DNA of 64,000 bases from contig NZ_MWQY01000004.1 in assembly GCF_002087085.1 (NCBI RefSeq), forward strand, positions 155,512-219,511. The letters are read 5' to 3'. The stretch's first letter is position 1. The number at the start of each line of letters is the position of its first letter. The translations under genes and the position numbers were made by a program. This document shows positions 17,364 to 27,409 of the stretch, piece after piece. The notes under the pieces are model-generated. The model worked only from the letters and a program-made list of their open reading frames with translations, had not been told where the DNA came from and did not search any database. The stretch is from Marispirochaeta aestuarii (lineage in GTDB: Bacteria; Spirochaetota; Spirochaetia; JC444; Marispirochaetaceae).

Positions 17364-17966
17364 TTACCCGTTCCCATCCCCTGAAAAAAGATACAAAAGT
17401 TCTCCGTATCCTTCCTGCTCCAGCCTGTTTACAGGGATAAACTCAAGGGATGCTGAATTGATGCAGTAACGGAGCCCCGCGGGCTGCGGCCCGTCGGTAA
17501 AAACGTGCCCCAGATGTGAATCAGCATAAAAACTGCGGACCTCTACCCTTCTCATTCCGTAGGAGGTGTCGATATGTTCGACAATATTCCCCCCGGCGAT
17601 GGGCTTCGTAAAACTGGGCCAACCGGTACCCGAATCATACTTGTCCGTCGAACTGAAAAGAGGCTCCCCGGATACTACATCCACGTAGATGCCTTCCTCG
17701 TGATTGTCCCAGTACTCGTTCCTGTACGGCGGCTCCGTACCGTTGCGCCGGGCAACATCAAACTGCATCCCGGTAAGCTCCTTCATTAATTCCTCATCCC
17801 CGGGCCTGACGTAGGCATCCCCGGCTGTTCCCGAAGGAGGCAGAACATCACCTGCAGCAGGGGCCATCATGGGCTGCTCCCCGGTCTCCTGTTTTCCCGC
17901 CGCCAGGGCAGGAAAAAACGCGGCAGCGGCAATAATGCCGGCAAGAATATATATTCGCATGTTCAT
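17364..17966 (-). CDS. msrB: Exported methionine-R-sulfoxide reductase B, single-cysteine form
   Basis: The 200-residue protein has a signal peptide ([19 protein letters not shown]) and a full MsrB domain: [32 protein letters not shown] and the catalytic [10 protein letters not shown]168 is the only cysteine. The usual resolving Cys is replaced by Thr in SGTGWPSF, and the Zn-binding CxxC pairs are absent. After reducing methionine sulfoxide the sulfenic acid must therefore be reduced by an outside thiol. The exported thioredoxin and DipZ-like protein encoded just upstream are obvious donors. It is the last gene of a five-gene group headed by a two-component system. I checked for UGA at the catalytic site: it is a normal cysteine codon. 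Confidence 0.92.
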   Translation of the reverse strand: MNMRIYILAGIIAAAAFFPALAAGKQETGEQPMMAPAAGDVLPPSGTAGDAYVRPGDEELMKELTGMQFDVARRNGTEPPYRNEYWDNHEEGIYVDVVSGEPLFSSTDKYDSGTGWPSFTKPIAGGNIVEHIDTSYGMRRVEVRSFYADSHLGHVFTDGPQPAGLRYCINSASLEFIPVNRLEQEGYGELLYLFSGDGNG

Positions 17967-17978
17967 GTCATACTCCTT

Positions 17979-19691
17979 TTACCCGAAGGTAAACGCATAA
18001 AATCTGAAATCACCATCAGCCTCAAGCCGCAGCAGCCGCTCTTCGGCTTCGTCAAACCCGGCCAGCCGGTAAAGACCGCTTTCAGCGGGTTCAATAACAG
18101 TCTTTTCATCGGCATCCACACTGACGCGCACACGTCCCCCCCGGGTAAGGGGTTCGATTACCACATAGATCTCCTTTGAGTAGAACCCGAGCTCAATCGC
18201 ACCCTGCCCGCTGATCTGTATCGAGTCGGCCCGGATAAGCCATTCCCCCTCCAGGGCCCATTCGCCGTTTTCCGGAACCCGGTCAATTGAGTAGCCCATG
18301 GGCTCATTCCTTTTGAGCAGAGCTTCGGAGAGAAAGCCCTCTGCACGGCGGTACCCCAGATAGGTTTCTGCTGTTCTGCTGTGAAGGCCTTCCCAGGCCG
18401 ATGCTTCTGCAGTTTTTTCAGGTGTTTTTCCGGCTTCTGCAAGGAGACTCCGGATAACCTTTTCAGAGTTTTCATACTCGCCTTCGCCAAAATGAAAATA
18501 TCTGATGACTCCTTCCGCATCGATAAAGAAATGGGCCGGCCAATAGCGGTTATTATAGGCCCTCCACTGTCTGAAATCATTATCGAGAACAACCGGCCAG
18601 CGTATACTCAGGTCCTTCATTGCCCGGGCCACATTCTCAGGATCACGTTCGAAGGCAAACTCGGGGGAATGAACACCTATAATCTCAAATCCCTGATCCG
18701 CGTAGGCCTCATACCAGGCGCGCAGGTAGGGCATTGTCCGCACACAGTTTACGCAGCTGTAGGTCCAGAAATCCACGAGAACAACCTTTCCCCTGAGATC
18801 CTCCATCTTCAGGGGCCGGCTGTTGAACCATTCTCCCTGGGTAACGATTTCCGGCGCATTGCCAAAATTCTCGAGAATACCCTTCTCCGGCCGATTTTCC
18901 AGGCTCAAAGGTTTCGATGCACCCTCCGTTTCCGTATTCCCGTTTCTATTGCCGGAACGGCTGTCCAGCTCCCGCCGAATGAAAGCGGCGTCCTCGAAAA
19001 AGGTAAGACCGCTGCCGTAATCCGGAAAAACATCCAGGACCATGGTCTGAAACCGCCGGTCCGCACCCATGGCGATGGATATCCCGGCGACGATCATTAC
19101 GATGCCGAAAATCCTCTGAATCCTGCCGGTGTTCGCCACCAGCTTCGGAACGCGGTTCAGAAGCCTGCGTCCTCCGAGCATGACGCCGAACATCGGGACC
19201 GCAGTTCCGGCGGAATAGGCAAGCACGATTACGACTGAACCGCCGTCCACCTGCTGACTCACCGCAAGACTGATTACCGAAGCCATTATCGGTCCGACGC
19301 AGGGCGTCCACAGCAGCCCGAGACTTCCCCCCACCATCAGCCCCCCGCCGAATCCGCTGTGCTGCCTGCCCTGCTTCCTGCTGCCTGCTCTCGATACCAG
19401 ACGTTCAAAACGCTGCTGCAGCTGCGGAACGACAAGGACGGCGCCGAAGCTCAGTATCACGATTACCGCGACGATTCTCAGGGCATCCGGCGGAACCTTC
19501 AGTGCCTGAACCAGGCTTGACAGCAGAAGCGTAAACAGGCTGAAGCTGATTACGAACCCGGCGACAACGCCCAGGGGCCTGCTTTTTCCGCCGATACTGC
19601 CTGACAGGACAATCGGGAGAACCGGAAGTATGCACGGCGATAATATCGTGACAATGCCCGACAGAAAGGCGAAAAAAGCGAGTACCATCAT
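17979..19691 (-). CDS. DipZ-type protein: CcdA membrane domain fused to periplasmic TlpA/thioredoxin domain
   Basis: The 570-residue protein starts with a CcdA-like six-helix electron-carrier domain (ILSPCILPVLPIVLSGS and LGLLWTPCVGPIMA, each with its membrane cysteine). A thioredoxin-like domain follows with VDFWTYSCVNCVRTMPYL near residue 315, then a C-terminal beta domain of the DipZ type. It should carry reducing power from cytoplasmic thioredoxin across the membrane and hand it to periplasmic clients. Gene order (thioredoxin - DipZ - MsrB) points to the exported MsrB as client. It starts 2 bases after the thioredoxin gene ends and is followed by msrB after 12 bases. Confidence 0.9.
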   Translation of the reverse strand: MMVLAFFAFLSGIVTILSPCILPVLPIVLSGSIGGKSRPLGVVAGFVISFSLFTLLLSSLVQALKVPPDALRIVAVIVILSFGAVLVVPQLQQRFERLVSRAGSRKQGRQHSGFGGGLMVGGSLGLLWTPCVGPIMASVISLAVSQQVDGGSVVIVLAYSAGTAVPMFGVMLGGRRLLNRVPKLVANTGRIQRIFGIVMIVAGISIAMGADRRFQTMVLDVFPDYGSGLTFFEDAAFIRRELDSRSGNRNGNTETEGASKPLSLENRPEKGILENFGNAPEIVTQGEWFNSRPLKMEDLRGKVVLVDFWTYSCVNCVRTMPYLRAWYEAYADQGFEIIGVHSPEFAFERDPENVARAMKDLSIRWPVVLDNDFRQWRAYNNRYWPAHFFIDAEGVIRYFHFGEGEYENSEKVIRSLLAEAGKTPEKTAEASAWEGLHSRTAETYLGYRRAEGFLSEALLKRNEPMGYSIDRVPENGEWALEGEWLIRADSIQISGQGAIELGFYSKEIYVVIEPLTRGGRVRVSVDADEKTVIEPAESGLYRLAGFDEAEERLLRLEADGDFRFYAFTFG

Positions 19692-19693
19692 CT

Positions 19694-20134
19694 TTACATT
19701 ACCTTAACCTTGTTCAGAAACTCGCCTGTCCCGCCGCCGTTCCACTTGGTAACAGCCTTTCCCTCAGAATCAATCTGTACAAAGGTATGCTGATAGGTGA
19801 CCCCGTACTTCTCCTGGAGATCATCCGAGCTGTCATAGTCCACATAAACCAGGTAGTAATCCCTGATCTCGACCTCATTCGCCTCGAAGTCCCTCACCGC
19901 CCCCTTGCAGCTGGGACACCAGCTCGCGTTGAAAAAAAGCACCGTCGGCTTTTCGGCGGCAAGCTCCCGGGCATGATCCAGGGATCTGAAATCAACAATC
20001 GCATTGACCTCCGGCATTTCCATGGCTTCCATCATACCTCCTTCCATCACATCGACGGATTCGGACTGTCCTCCGCTGAATGCCGGAAAGGATACGATCA
20101 AGAGTACAAACGCAATTACTGTAAACACTCTCAT
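19694..20134 (-). CDS. Exported thioredoxin-fold protein with CPSC active site
   Basis: The 146-residue protein has a signal peptide (TVIAFVLLIVSFPAFSGG) and a Met/Glu-rich linker (MEGGMMEAMEMPE). A thioredoxin fold follows with FFNASWCPSCKGAV, C73 and C76. The CPSC pair and following acidic helix suit a reductive periplasmic thioredoxin rather than an oxidase. It is the first of three exported redox genes and probably relays electrons between DipZ and the single-Cys MsrB. The Met-rich linker could itself be a site of oxidation or copper binding, but that is only a guess. Confidence 0.85.
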   Translation of the reverse strand: MRVFTVIAFVLLIVSFPAFSGGQSESVDVMEGGMMEAMEMPEVNAIVDFRSLDHARELAAEKPTVLFFNASWCPSCKGAVRDFEANEVEIRDYYLVYVDYDSSDDLQEKYGVTYQHTFVQIDSEGKAVTKWNGGGTGEFLNKVKVM

Positions 20135-20225
20135 CTGTTTACCTCCTGCTTTCGAAGGTACGACCTGAATGTCACAGAAGTGTCACGGAAAAAGAAACTG
20201 TTTATAAAATGAAGTGCCCTGAGGC

Positions 20226-21680
20226 TTAAAGAGGAAGGGATATGATAAAAACGGCCCCGCCGCTTCCGGGACTTTCCGCAGTAATGCTGCCGCCGTGCAG
20301 CTCTGCAACCTCCCGGGCTATGGCCAGTCCGAGGCCGGTTCCTTCAGAATCGCGACTCCGGCTTTTATCAGACCTGTAGAAGCGTTCGAATATCCGCGGA
20401 AGGTCCTCTTTGCTTATGCCGGGTCCGGTATCGGCGACGGATATCACCAGTCCGTTGGCTGAAGTTTCAAGATTGATGCTTACGGAACCTCCCCCGGGGG
20501 TATAGTTTACAGCATTCTCGATTATGTTCGTGAGCATTCTTTCAATAAGACCGATGTCTGCGGTCAGAGAGGGAATATCCGCTGCGGGATTATAACTTAC
20601 ATCGAGCTGCTTCGCATTAAAGCGCGGCTGCAGTTTCAGAACCACATCCTGAATGAGTTCCGCCACGGAGAAAGTTATTTTCTGAAGGCTCACCTGCCGG
20701 GCTTCGAGCTTGGCAAGCTCAAACAAGCCCTCCACAAGCTTCTGGAAACCCGCAACGTTCCTCAGCCCGACCTCGATAAGATCCCGCCGCTCATCCCCGG
20801 ACAGGGACGACTCTTTCAAAAGCAGGGTTTCCAGAGAACCCCGTATCGAGGTCAGAGGGCTGCGCAAATCATGGGAAATATTGGCTATCAGCTCACCGCG
20901 AAGCCTTTCCGCCTCCCGGAGCTGCCGTATACCTTCTACGATTGATTCCGCCATATCGTTGAACGCATAACCCAGGGCGGAAATCTCGTCGTCACCCCGC
21001 ATGCTGACGCGATGCTGCAGCCTGCCATGCCGGAACGCAGTAACCGCTTCGCTGAGCCGCCTGAGCCGGCGCGTCAGGATAAAGAACAGGCTGAGCCCGA
21101 CAACAGCGGTCGCTGCAAGCGCAACGATGAAGGTTATAAGACCCGAGCGCATATAATAACTGTTCCGCAGCATCTCCAGGGAGCTGTCGTAACTGCTTCC
21201 CCGCAGTATAACGTAGACCCAGCCTTCTTTGCCGTTGATGATAAGGGGTGCGGCGGAAAAGGGTTTTTTTACCTTATCGTTGCGCGGGTCATCTCCCAGG
21301 ATACGCTTAAAGCCTTCGCTTTCGACAAAGCTCCGAACAGGTTCAAGATCTACATTCAGATATGTAATCTCCTCTTCAATTTCGGAAAAATAGCAGAGTA
21401 TATTACCCTCATGATTGAGCAGATAGATCTCGACGGAGGGATTCATTACCATCATGTAGTGAATCGCCTCTTTGATATCTTCTTCGGTAAAATCCTCTGC
21501 AGTAAAGGGTTCCAGCTCAAGGGCTATATTCGCCGCATATCCGCGGTTCAGCTTCTGTTCCACCTCACCGAAGAGGAGTCGGGACGCCTCAAAGGCTATA
21601 TACAGGCTGGTCGCCCCCAGGAGAAGAATCATCGCAAGAAAGAGAAGCGAGATTCTGGCATAGAAGGATTTCAGGAGCAT
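20226..21680 (-). CDS. Sensor histidine kinase (HAMP, HisKA, HATPase)
   Basis: The 484-residue protein has two membrane helices bracketing a periplasmic sensor segment (about 30-175). A HAMP domain follows, then a HisKA dimerisation domain with the phospho-acceptor His in [15 protein letters not shown]. The HATPase core has [23 protein letters not shown] and GTGLGLAIA. It is the partner of the adjacent response regulator, whose stop shares a base with this start. Position directly upstream of the thioredoxin/DipZ/MsrB genes suggests it senses periplasmic oxidative damage or metal stress. The sensor domain is not recognisable. Confidence 0.92.
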   Translation of the reverse strand: MLLKSFYARISLLFLAMILLLGATSLYIAFEASRLLFGEVEQKLNRGYAANIALELEPFTAEDFTEEDIKEAIHYMMVMNPSVEIYLLNHEGNILCYFSEIEEEITYLNVDLEPVRSFVESEGFKRILGDDPRNDKVKKPFSAAPLIINGKEGWVYVILRGSSYDSSLEMLRNSYYMRSGLITFIVALAATAVVGLSLFFILTRRLRRLSEAVTAFRHGRLQHRVSMRGDDEISALGYAFNDMAESIVEGIRQLREAERLRGELIANISHDLRSPLTSIRGSLETLLLKESSLSGDERRDLIEVGLRNVAGFQKLVEGLFELAKLEARQVSLQKITFSVAELIQDVVLKLQPRFNAKQLDVSYNPAADIPSLTADIGLIERMLTNIIENAVNYTPGGGSVSINLETSANGLVISVADTGPGISKEDLPRIFERFYRSDKSRSRDSEGTGLGLAIAREVAELHGGSITAESPGSGGAVFIISLPL

Positions 21681-22420
21681 TATTCCACCTCTGATGCTTC
21701 AGCAAAGCGGTATCCCACGCCCCAGACAGTCAACAGGTACTCAGGATGAGAAGGATCGCTTTCGATCTTGTTTCTGAGTCTGTTTATATGGGTGTTGACC
21801 GTATGCTCATATCCCTCGAAATTATATTCCCAGACCAGATTGAGCAGATCGGTTCTGCTGTAGGCTCTGCCCGGATTTCTCGCAAAGAGACTGAGGAGTT
21901 CGAATTCCTTGACAGTGAGCTCCAGAGGATTCTGTCGCATTCTGCACCTGCGTTTGACAAAATCAATTTCCAGCTCTCCGATTTTCAGGATCCCGGGACT
22001 GCCTGCCGAAACTGACTCTTCCGCCGAAAGTCCACCCCGTTTCACCCTCCGGAGGAGCGCCTTTACCCTCGCTGTCAGCTCGGGAATACTGAAGGGCTTT
22101 GTCACATAGTCATCAGCTCCGAGCTCAAGACCGAGAACCCGGTCGATCTCCTCCGCCCGGGCCGTCAGCATCATTATCGGAGTATGTGCGTCTGTTTCTC
22201 TGATCCTGCGGCAGACGGATATACCGTCAAGTCCCGGGAGCATTATATCGAGAATAACCAGATCCCATCCGCCGGCACGGACCTCTTCAAGGCCCGTATT
22301 GCCGTCGTGGATCTGAGTCGCCTCCAATCCGGCATCCTTCAGGTTCAGGGCAACGATACCCGCTATTTCTCTGTCATCCTCGATTATCAGAATCCTTCCG
22401 GAGGATCCTCCGCTGTTCAT
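21680..22420 (-). CDS. OmpR/PhoB-family response regulator
   Basis: The protein is 246 residues from the chosen ATG at 22420, which has a GGAGAAAG ribosome-binding site. A further in-frame ATG at 22513 would add a 31-residue tail unlike any receiver. The receiver domain has the acidic pair in LIIEDDRE, phospho-Asp in DLVILDIMLPG, and the Lys in DYVTKPFS. The C-terminal winged helix has LTVKEFELLSLFARNPGRAYSR and the recognition region VNTHINRLRNKIE. It probably activates the downstream periplasmic redox genes, though no direct-repeat operator was picked out by eye. Confidence 0.92.
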   Translation of the reverse strand: MNSGGSSGRILIIEDDREIAGIVALNLKDAGLEATQIHDGNTGLEEVRAGGWDLVILDIMLPGLDGISVCRRIRETDAHTPIMMLTARAEEIDRVLGLELGADDYVTKPFSIPELTARVKALLRRVKRGGLSAEESVSAGSPGILKIGELEIDFVKRRCRMRQNPLELTVKEFELLSLFARNPGRAYSRTDLLNLVWEYNFEGYEHTVNTHINRLRNKIESDPSHPEYLLTVWGVGYRFAEASEVE

Positions 22421-22593
22421 GCGCTTTCTCCGGTCTAAAATATACGCCCACAAGGGGATAAGGGGAAATTTTCTTAAGGGGAGTCCGGTTTCTGCGGACT
22501 TGATGCAGCTCATCCGTCAAGAGAAAGAAATGCAAATTTTCTCTTTCAATCGGCCCGGGAAAGGCGTACAGTAAGATACTCCCTGGAGCCGGA

Positions 22594-24300
22594 ATGAAGC
22601 GAAGAGCCTATTTTACGCGTTTATTGTTATCGTTTTTTATTATCAGCATTATTCCTCTGGTTGCCGCGGGTATTGCGTTTTATGCGGCGAGCCTGAGGAT
22701 CGTCAACAATGCCAACAGCCAGAGAGGTGTTGACGCCATCTCCATAGCAGCGGAGACAATCGAACAACGTCTCGACCTTTACCGCCACATCGCGTATACC
22801 CTCTCCAAACGTCCCCAGGTGAGCTCGGCTTTTACAGCTGACAAGGAAAAAAAGGATTCAACATGGCTGAAGGGCCTGTATCGCGTACTCTATGGAGAGA
22901 TTGCCGGTCATCTGTATGATGTTTCGGTACATCTTATTGCCGCGGACGGCAGCTCGGCATATTCCACTCATCAGCTGCCGGCGCACTATGATCTCTCCAA
23001 TTACGTCAATCAGGACGGCATCTTCTCCGAAGAACGACCCGACCCTGACCGGACGTATCTTTATTTTTACCCCTTTATATCCGAAAAGGGGGATCGGGTC
23101 GCCTGCTCTTTCTTCAGGGAACTGGAAAACGGCTACCTGATTCTGGATATTCTTGCAGCACCACTTTTCAGCGAAGCGGAACAGAGAGTATTTGACAGCA
23201 TGATTCTGGCAGAGACCGAACAACTGCAGGCTGTAGATTTTTATCGCGCCGAGAGGGACGGAACCTTCGACCATTTTGAGGAGCTGCGCTATCTTCTGGA
23301 AGAGGGGGCGGACCGATACAACGAAGGCAGGGCGATCATCCGGGATAATGTGCTGCTGATCGTAAAAAAGATTCCGGGGAGTTCGCTTATCCTGCTGGGC
23401 AGTATGTCCTCCGACCGCTTTCGTTTTGCCTTGTCCGCTCTCTGGAAGTTCGGCTCGTGGATACTGATCGGCATCTCAGTCCTGGTGGTACTGCTTGCCT
23501 ATTATATCAGCAGGGATATAGGCGGCCCGGTCCATGATCTTGCCTCCGCCATGGAACATCTATCAGACGGCATACCTCCCAGGGTGTCAGAAACCGGACG
23601 GAATGATGAACTCGGGTATCTCGTCATCAGCTATAACCGGATGGTAGGGAGGCTTGAGGAGCTTCTGGAACGAACCCGCGAGGAGGCACTGGCATTACGC
23701 ATTGCCGAACGTAAAGCTCTGCAGGCCCAGGTCCACCCCCATTTTCTTTTCAACACTCTGGGTACGATTAAATCAATAGCGAAACTGCGGCAGGTTCCTG
23801 AAATTGTAGATATTACCACCGCTCTTGGGAAAATGCTCCGGGCAGCAGCAGGCGACGGTATTGATCTTGTACCCTTTTCCACCACCGTTGAACTTTTACA
23901 AAGCTATATTGCCATTCAGTACTATCGTTTTGGAGACAGACTTCAGGTCAGCTTTAATGTTGATGATTCAGTTCTATCCTTTCTCGTGCCGCGTTTAATC
24001 CTGCAGCCCCTGGTTGAAAATGCAGTTATTCACAGCCTGGAGGCTTCTCCCGGCCCGGTTCATATTACCATTACCGCACAACGCCGGGGAATCGGAATGG
24101 ATGTACGCATTACGGACGATGGACCGGGAATTGCTCCCGAACGCCTGGATGAAATCATGAAAAACGGTATCAGGGTGGGAATATCCAACGTCAAGCGCCG
24201 CATGGAGCTGTTATATCAGGGGGAAGGACATTTCTCCATTACAAGTACAGTGGGCACAGGAACAGAGGTTTACCTTTTCTTCCCCGGGGAACAGGCATGA
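22594..24300 (+). CDS. Sensor histidine kinase of the YesM/LytS type
   Basis: The 568-residue protein has an N-terminal membrane helix and a large extracytoplasmic domain (about 35-280). A second helix and a HAMP region follow, then a His_kinase domain with the phospho-site HPHFLFNTLGTIKSIAK. The HATPase has LVENAVIHSLE and ITDDGPGIAPERL. This kinase class pairs with AraC-type receivers and usually governs carbohydrate ABC transporters. The gene overlaps the next (response regulator) by 4 bases. A sugar ABC operon lies convergently downstream, the likely target. Confidence 0.92.
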   Translation: MKRRAYFTRLLLSFFIISIIPLVAAGIAFYAASLRIVNNANSQRGVDAISIAAETIEQRLDLYRHIAYTLSKRPQVSSAFTADKEKKDSTWLKGLYRVLYGEIAGHLYDVSVHLIAADGSSAYSTHQLPAHYDLSNYVNQDGIFSEERPDPDRTYLYFYPFISEKGDRVACSFFRELENGYLILDILAAPLFSEAEQRVFDSMILAETEQLQAVDFYRAERDGTFDHFEELRYLLEEGADRYNEGRAIIRDNVLLIVKKIPGSSLILLGSMSSDRFRFALSALWKFGSWILIGISVLVVLLAYYISRDIGGPVHDLASAMEHLSDGIPPRVSETGRNDELGYLVISYNRMVGRLEELLERTREEALALRIAERKALQAQVHPHFLFNTLGTIKSIAKLRQVPEIVDITTALGKMLRAAAGDGIDLVPFSTTVELLQSYIAIQYYRFGDRLQVSFNVDDSVLSFLVPRLILQPLVENAVIHSLEASPGPVHITITAQRRGIGMDVRITDDGPGIAPERLDEIMKNGIRVGISNVKRRMELLYQGEGHFSITSTVGTGTEVYLFFPGEQA

Positions 24301-25064
24301 ATACGGTACTTCTTATCGAAGACGAAATTTATCTGTTAAAAGAACTGGCCGACACCTTTCCCTGGGACCGGCACGGATTCCAGCTTGTCGGTGCAGTCGC
24401 CTCGATTGAGGAGGCCCTTGAAGTATACGAAAAAAGACGTCCCGATCTTATCGTGACGGATATCAGGCTTCCAGGCGGAAGCGGTCTCGATATCGTCAGG
24501 ACGTGCAGTCCCCGTGCCGCCATTATTATTACCGGGCATGACCAGTTTGATTATGCCCGTTCGGCCCTCCGGCTGGGAGTCGATGATTTCCTGTTGAAGC
24601 CGATCGACGACAGCGAGCTGGAGGAAGCCCTGCGTCGGGTAAAGTTGAGGCTGGCGGGTAAAAAATCGGACAGCTCTGCCCGGTTGCAGCCGGATACGGA
24701 AGAAAGCCGGGACAGCCGTGAGCGCCATGTTATCGCCGCTGAAGATTTCATCAGAAGGAGATACCGGGAGGATATTTCACTGGCCGAAGCGGCACAGGAG
24801 CTGGAACTGAGCGAAAGTTATCTTTCACGAACAATAAAGGAATTTCGCAATCAGACTTTTGTGGAAATGATGACCTCTTACCGCCTGAAACTCTCCCTCG
24901 CACTTCTCCGGGACCAACGTTTACGGGTGGGAGAAATCGCCCGCAGCTGCGGATTTCAGGACCAGAGCTATTTTGCCCGGACCTTCAGACGCTACTACGG
25001 GGTTTCTCCCAGTCGCTACCGCTCAAGCCTGAAGATGAATCCCCTGCTCGACAAAGAACCCTGA
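24297..25064 (+). CDS. YesN-type response regulator with AraC DNA-binding domain
   Basis: The 255-residue protein has an N-terminal receiver (LLIEDEIYLLKE acidic pair, DLIVTDIRLPGGSG phospho-Asp, DDFLLKPID Lys). A C-terminal AraC/XylS double helix-turn-helix follows, with ISLAEAAQELELSESYLSRTIKEF and GEIARSCGFQDQSYFARTFRRYYGVSPSRYR. It is cognate to the YesM-type kinase immediately upstream. The last 42 bases overlap the 3' end of the convergent HAD phosphatase gene. Confidence 0.93.
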   Translation: MNTVLLIEDEIYLLKELADTFPWDRHGFQLVGAVASIEEALEVYEKRRPDLIVTDIRLPGGSGLDIVRTCSPRAAIIITGHDQFDYARSALRLGVDDFLLKPIDDSELEEALRRVKLRLAGKKSDSSARLQPDTEESRDSRERHVIAAEDFIRRRYREDISLAEAAQELELSESYLSRTIKEFRNQTFVEMMTSYRLKLSLALLRDQRLRVGEIARSCGFQDQSYFARTFRRYYGVSPSRYRSSLKMNPLLDKEP

Positions 25065-25622
25065 GAGATTCTCGTGGTCCGTATAGCAGTGAGCGGCAAT
25101 GCCCACCTCCCGTGCAGCATGTACATTTTCTGCACGATCATCGATAAAGAGCTCTTTTCCTGAGTAGGTGTTCAGCTCCTTTTCCCGGCTGATGATATAC
25201 CGGAAAAACTCCGGATCAGGTTTCGCCAGATGAATACAATGGCTCGCATAAACGGCATGGAAATGATCATAATCTCCCCGTTCCATATGGATTTTATAAT
25301 GCGAATCGATGGTGTTGGTTCCGCATACCACACGGTGCCCGGCCTGCCGCAACTGACGGAGAAACGAGATCATCTGGGGGTCTTCTTCAGGATGAAACAG
25401 ACTGGCAAGATAATCCTCATGTCCGTTCACCCCGAGCTCCCGACTGAAACGCTCCCAGAACTCTTCTGTGGTGATATGTCCGGTGGTGAGACCGAGAAAA
25501 TCATCCTGCAGAACGTCCTTAAGATACTCCAGCGAGATCCCTGTTTTCCCGGCGAAGGCCGGAAGAATATCCACCGAACGATATACGACGTTCCCCATAT
25601 CAAAGATAATCAGCATCGACAC
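25023..25622 (-). CDS. HAD-superfamily phosphatase, YihX-like
   Basis: The 199-residue HAD protein starts LIIFDMGNVVYRS, matching the FDxGNV motif of YihX-type sugar-phosphate phosphatases. Motif II is CGTNTID, the motif III Lys is in HLAKPDPEFF, and motif IV is LFIDDRAENVHAA. YihX releases glucose from glucose-1-phosphate; relatives act on other sugar phosphates. It is the last gene of the sugar ABC operon, with no gap to the permease gene, so it may dephosphorylate an intermediate of the imported sugar. Confidence 0.85.
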   Translation of the reverse strand: MSMLIIFDMGNVVYRSVDILPAFAGKTGISLEYLKDVLQDDFLGLTTGHITTEEFWERFSRELGVNGHEDYLASLFHPEEDPQMISFLRQLRQAGHRVVCGTNTIDSHYKIHMERGDYDHFHAVYASHCIHLAKPDPEFFRYIISREKELNTYSGKELFIDDRAENVHAAREVGIAAHCYTDHENLSGFFVEQGIHLQA

Positions 25623-26465
25623 TTACCCCTTTCTGCTCGAATAGACTGCAGCACCGCTTACAAAGTACTTGCTCAATGCGAAAAAGAGAACGAACATCGG
25701 GATGCTTGCAAGCAGGTTTACCGCCATCATCGCACCCTCATCGGTGTGCATTTCGGCGGTAAACTTTACGATATACAAGGGAATCGTTTTCATTTGCTCT
25801 GTCTGAGCGACCAGCAAAGGCCAGAGAAGATTATCCCACTGTGATCGGAAGGCGAGTATGGCCAGGGTTGCAATTGCAGGTCCTGTATTGGGAAGAATGA
25901 TGGAACGGTATATGGCAAACTCGCTCATGCCGTCGACGCGGGCAGCATCGATAAACTCGTCAGGAAAGGTAATCAGGTACTGCCGCATCATGAAAACGCC
26001 GAAGGCATTGACCAAAAAGGGTAAAATAAGTCCCTGATAACTGTTCTGCAGGCCCAGTTTTGTTACCACCATATACAGGGGAATCATTATAGCTTCAAAG
26101 GGAATCATCATGGTCGCCATAATCATCAGAAACAGAAGGTCCCGTCCGCGATAGGAGAATTTTGAGAGACTGTATCCTGTCAGGCTGCTGATAAGAACCG
26201 TTGTGAAACTGACGACGGAAGCAACAATCAGGCTGTTGAGCAGATTGCGAATAAAGATATATGTGCCGTCATTGCCTGCTACTGCCTTGACAAAATTCTC
26301 GGAATGAATCCCCCTGGGAATCCATCGGTAGGGCATCTTGACGATATCGGATGCCGGCATGAAACTTGCACTTATCATGAAGATCATCGGTGCCATAATA
26401 AAGACCAGAGCACCGAGAAGAAAAATCCAGATTATGATCCTTTGAATCGGGATGCTCTGCTTCAT
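25623..26465 (-). CDS. Sugar ABC transporter permease (MalG/UgpE type)
   Basis: The 280-residue inner-membrane protein has six hydrophobic segments and the coupling EAA loop (EFIDAARVDGMSEFAIYRSIILPNTGPAIATL). The start IQRIIIWIFLLGALVFIMAPMIFMISASF is typical of the second carbohydrate permease. It pairs with the adjacent MalF-type permease, sharing one base. No ATPase gene is present in the operon, so a shared MsmK/UgpC-type ATPase elsewhere is expected. Confidence 0.93.
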   Translation of the reverse strand: MKQSIPIQRIIIWIFLLGALVFIMAPMIFMISASFMPASDIVKMPYRWIPRGIHSENFVKAVAGNDGTYIFIRNLLNSLIVASVVSFTTVLISSLTGYSLSKFSYRGRDLLFLMIMATMMIPFEAIMIPLYMVVTKLGLQNSYQGLILPFLVNAFGVFMMRQYLITFPDEFIDAARVDGMSEFAIYRSIILPNTGPAIATLAILAFRSQWDNLLWPLLVAQTEQMKTIPLYIVKFTAEMHTDEGAMMAVNLLASIPMFVLFFALSKYFVSGAAVYSSRKG

Positions 26466-27373
26466 CAGTAGGTCACCTCATCGCTTTTTGTCGTTTTGAA
26501 CTGAAGCCAGGTAAAAAAGAGCATGATAACGAAGAGGATAATACTCATGGCACTGGCGCGTCCTATACGATGATCACGGATTCCCGTGTTATAGATATTC
26601 ATCGTAATAACATTGATCGGGCCCTGGGGAGCCCCTGACTGTGTAAAGAGATACTGGGTGCTGAAGGTTTTCAGACACTGCAGCATGGACATGATCGAGA
26701 CAAGGACGACCGTCGGCCTGAGTAGCGGCAGAGTTATTTTCCAGAAGGATTGCCAGTTTCCGGATCCGTCTATGCGGGCGGCCTCGTACAGAGTCACCGG
26801 GATGGATGCGATCCCTGCAATAAAAATAATGATGAAGTAGCCGACATATTTCCAGAAATACACCAGCATCGTGGCAAACTGAACCATGCATGAATTTGAA
26901 AACCAGTTATGATCTACTCCGGGAGTCATGAGAATGGCGTTGACCCACTGGTTTGCCAGCCCCCGGGGATCAAAAATAAGGAGCCATATCGCCGCCGCAA
27001 CCACCGAGGAGAGAACTGCCGGGCTATAGTACGCCAGCTGCAGGAATTTCCGGCCCCGTTTTACCTGGGATATAAATACCGCAAGAAGCAGGCTTACTAT
27101 CAGGAGAGGAACAAAGGTTCCGAGAGTAAACACAGCTGTTGCACGAATGGAATTCCAGAAATCAGCCGACGTTAAAAGATACGTATAGTTCTCCAGGCCG
27201 ATAAACATCGGAGGCTTGAGGCTTAGAACCTTCTTTCTGAAAAGGCTTGTAAAAAGCGCATTAAAAATAGGGTAAAAATTAAAAAGAGAAAAAAACAGCA
27301 GGGCCGGTAGAACAAACAGCATTCCCCAGCGGTCCTGATGGTGTTTCAGGCTCGATTTCTTTTGTCGGCTCAT
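26465..27373 (-). CDS. Sugar ABC transporter permease (MalF/UgpA type)
   Basis: The 302-residue protein has a cytoplasmic N-terminus rich in Lys/His and six membrane helices. Its EAA loop reads VTLYEAARIDGSGNWQSFWKITLPLLRP. The opening DRWGMLFVLPALLFFSLFNFYPIFNALFTSLF is typical of the MalF-side permease. It follows the binding-protein gene after a 78-base gap that contains a perfect 9-bp hairpin. Confidence 0.93.
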   Translation of the reverse strand: MSRQKKSSLKHHQDRWGMLFVLPALLFFSLFNFYPIFNALFTSLFRKKVLSLKPPMFIGLENYTYLLTSADFWNSIRATAVFTLGTFVPLLIVSLLLAVFISQVKRGRKFLQLAYYSPAVLSSVVAAAIWLLIFDPRGLANQWVNAILMTPGVDHNWFSNSCMVQFATMLVYFWKYVGYFIIIFIAGIASIPVTLYEAARIDGSGNWQSFWKITLPLLRPTVVLVSIMSMLQCLKTFSTQYLFTQSGAPQGPINVITMNIYNTGIRDHRIGRASAMSIILFVIMLFFTWLQFKTTKSDEVTY

Positions 27374-27409
27374 GACACATTAACTCCGCGTGCAGTAAGA
27401 CAGATACAC

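Noticed and set aside
17364..17966. Possibility that MsrB is also a selenoprotein
   Set aside because: The catalytic codon in RYCINS is a normal Cys codon, and no UGA lies in frame.
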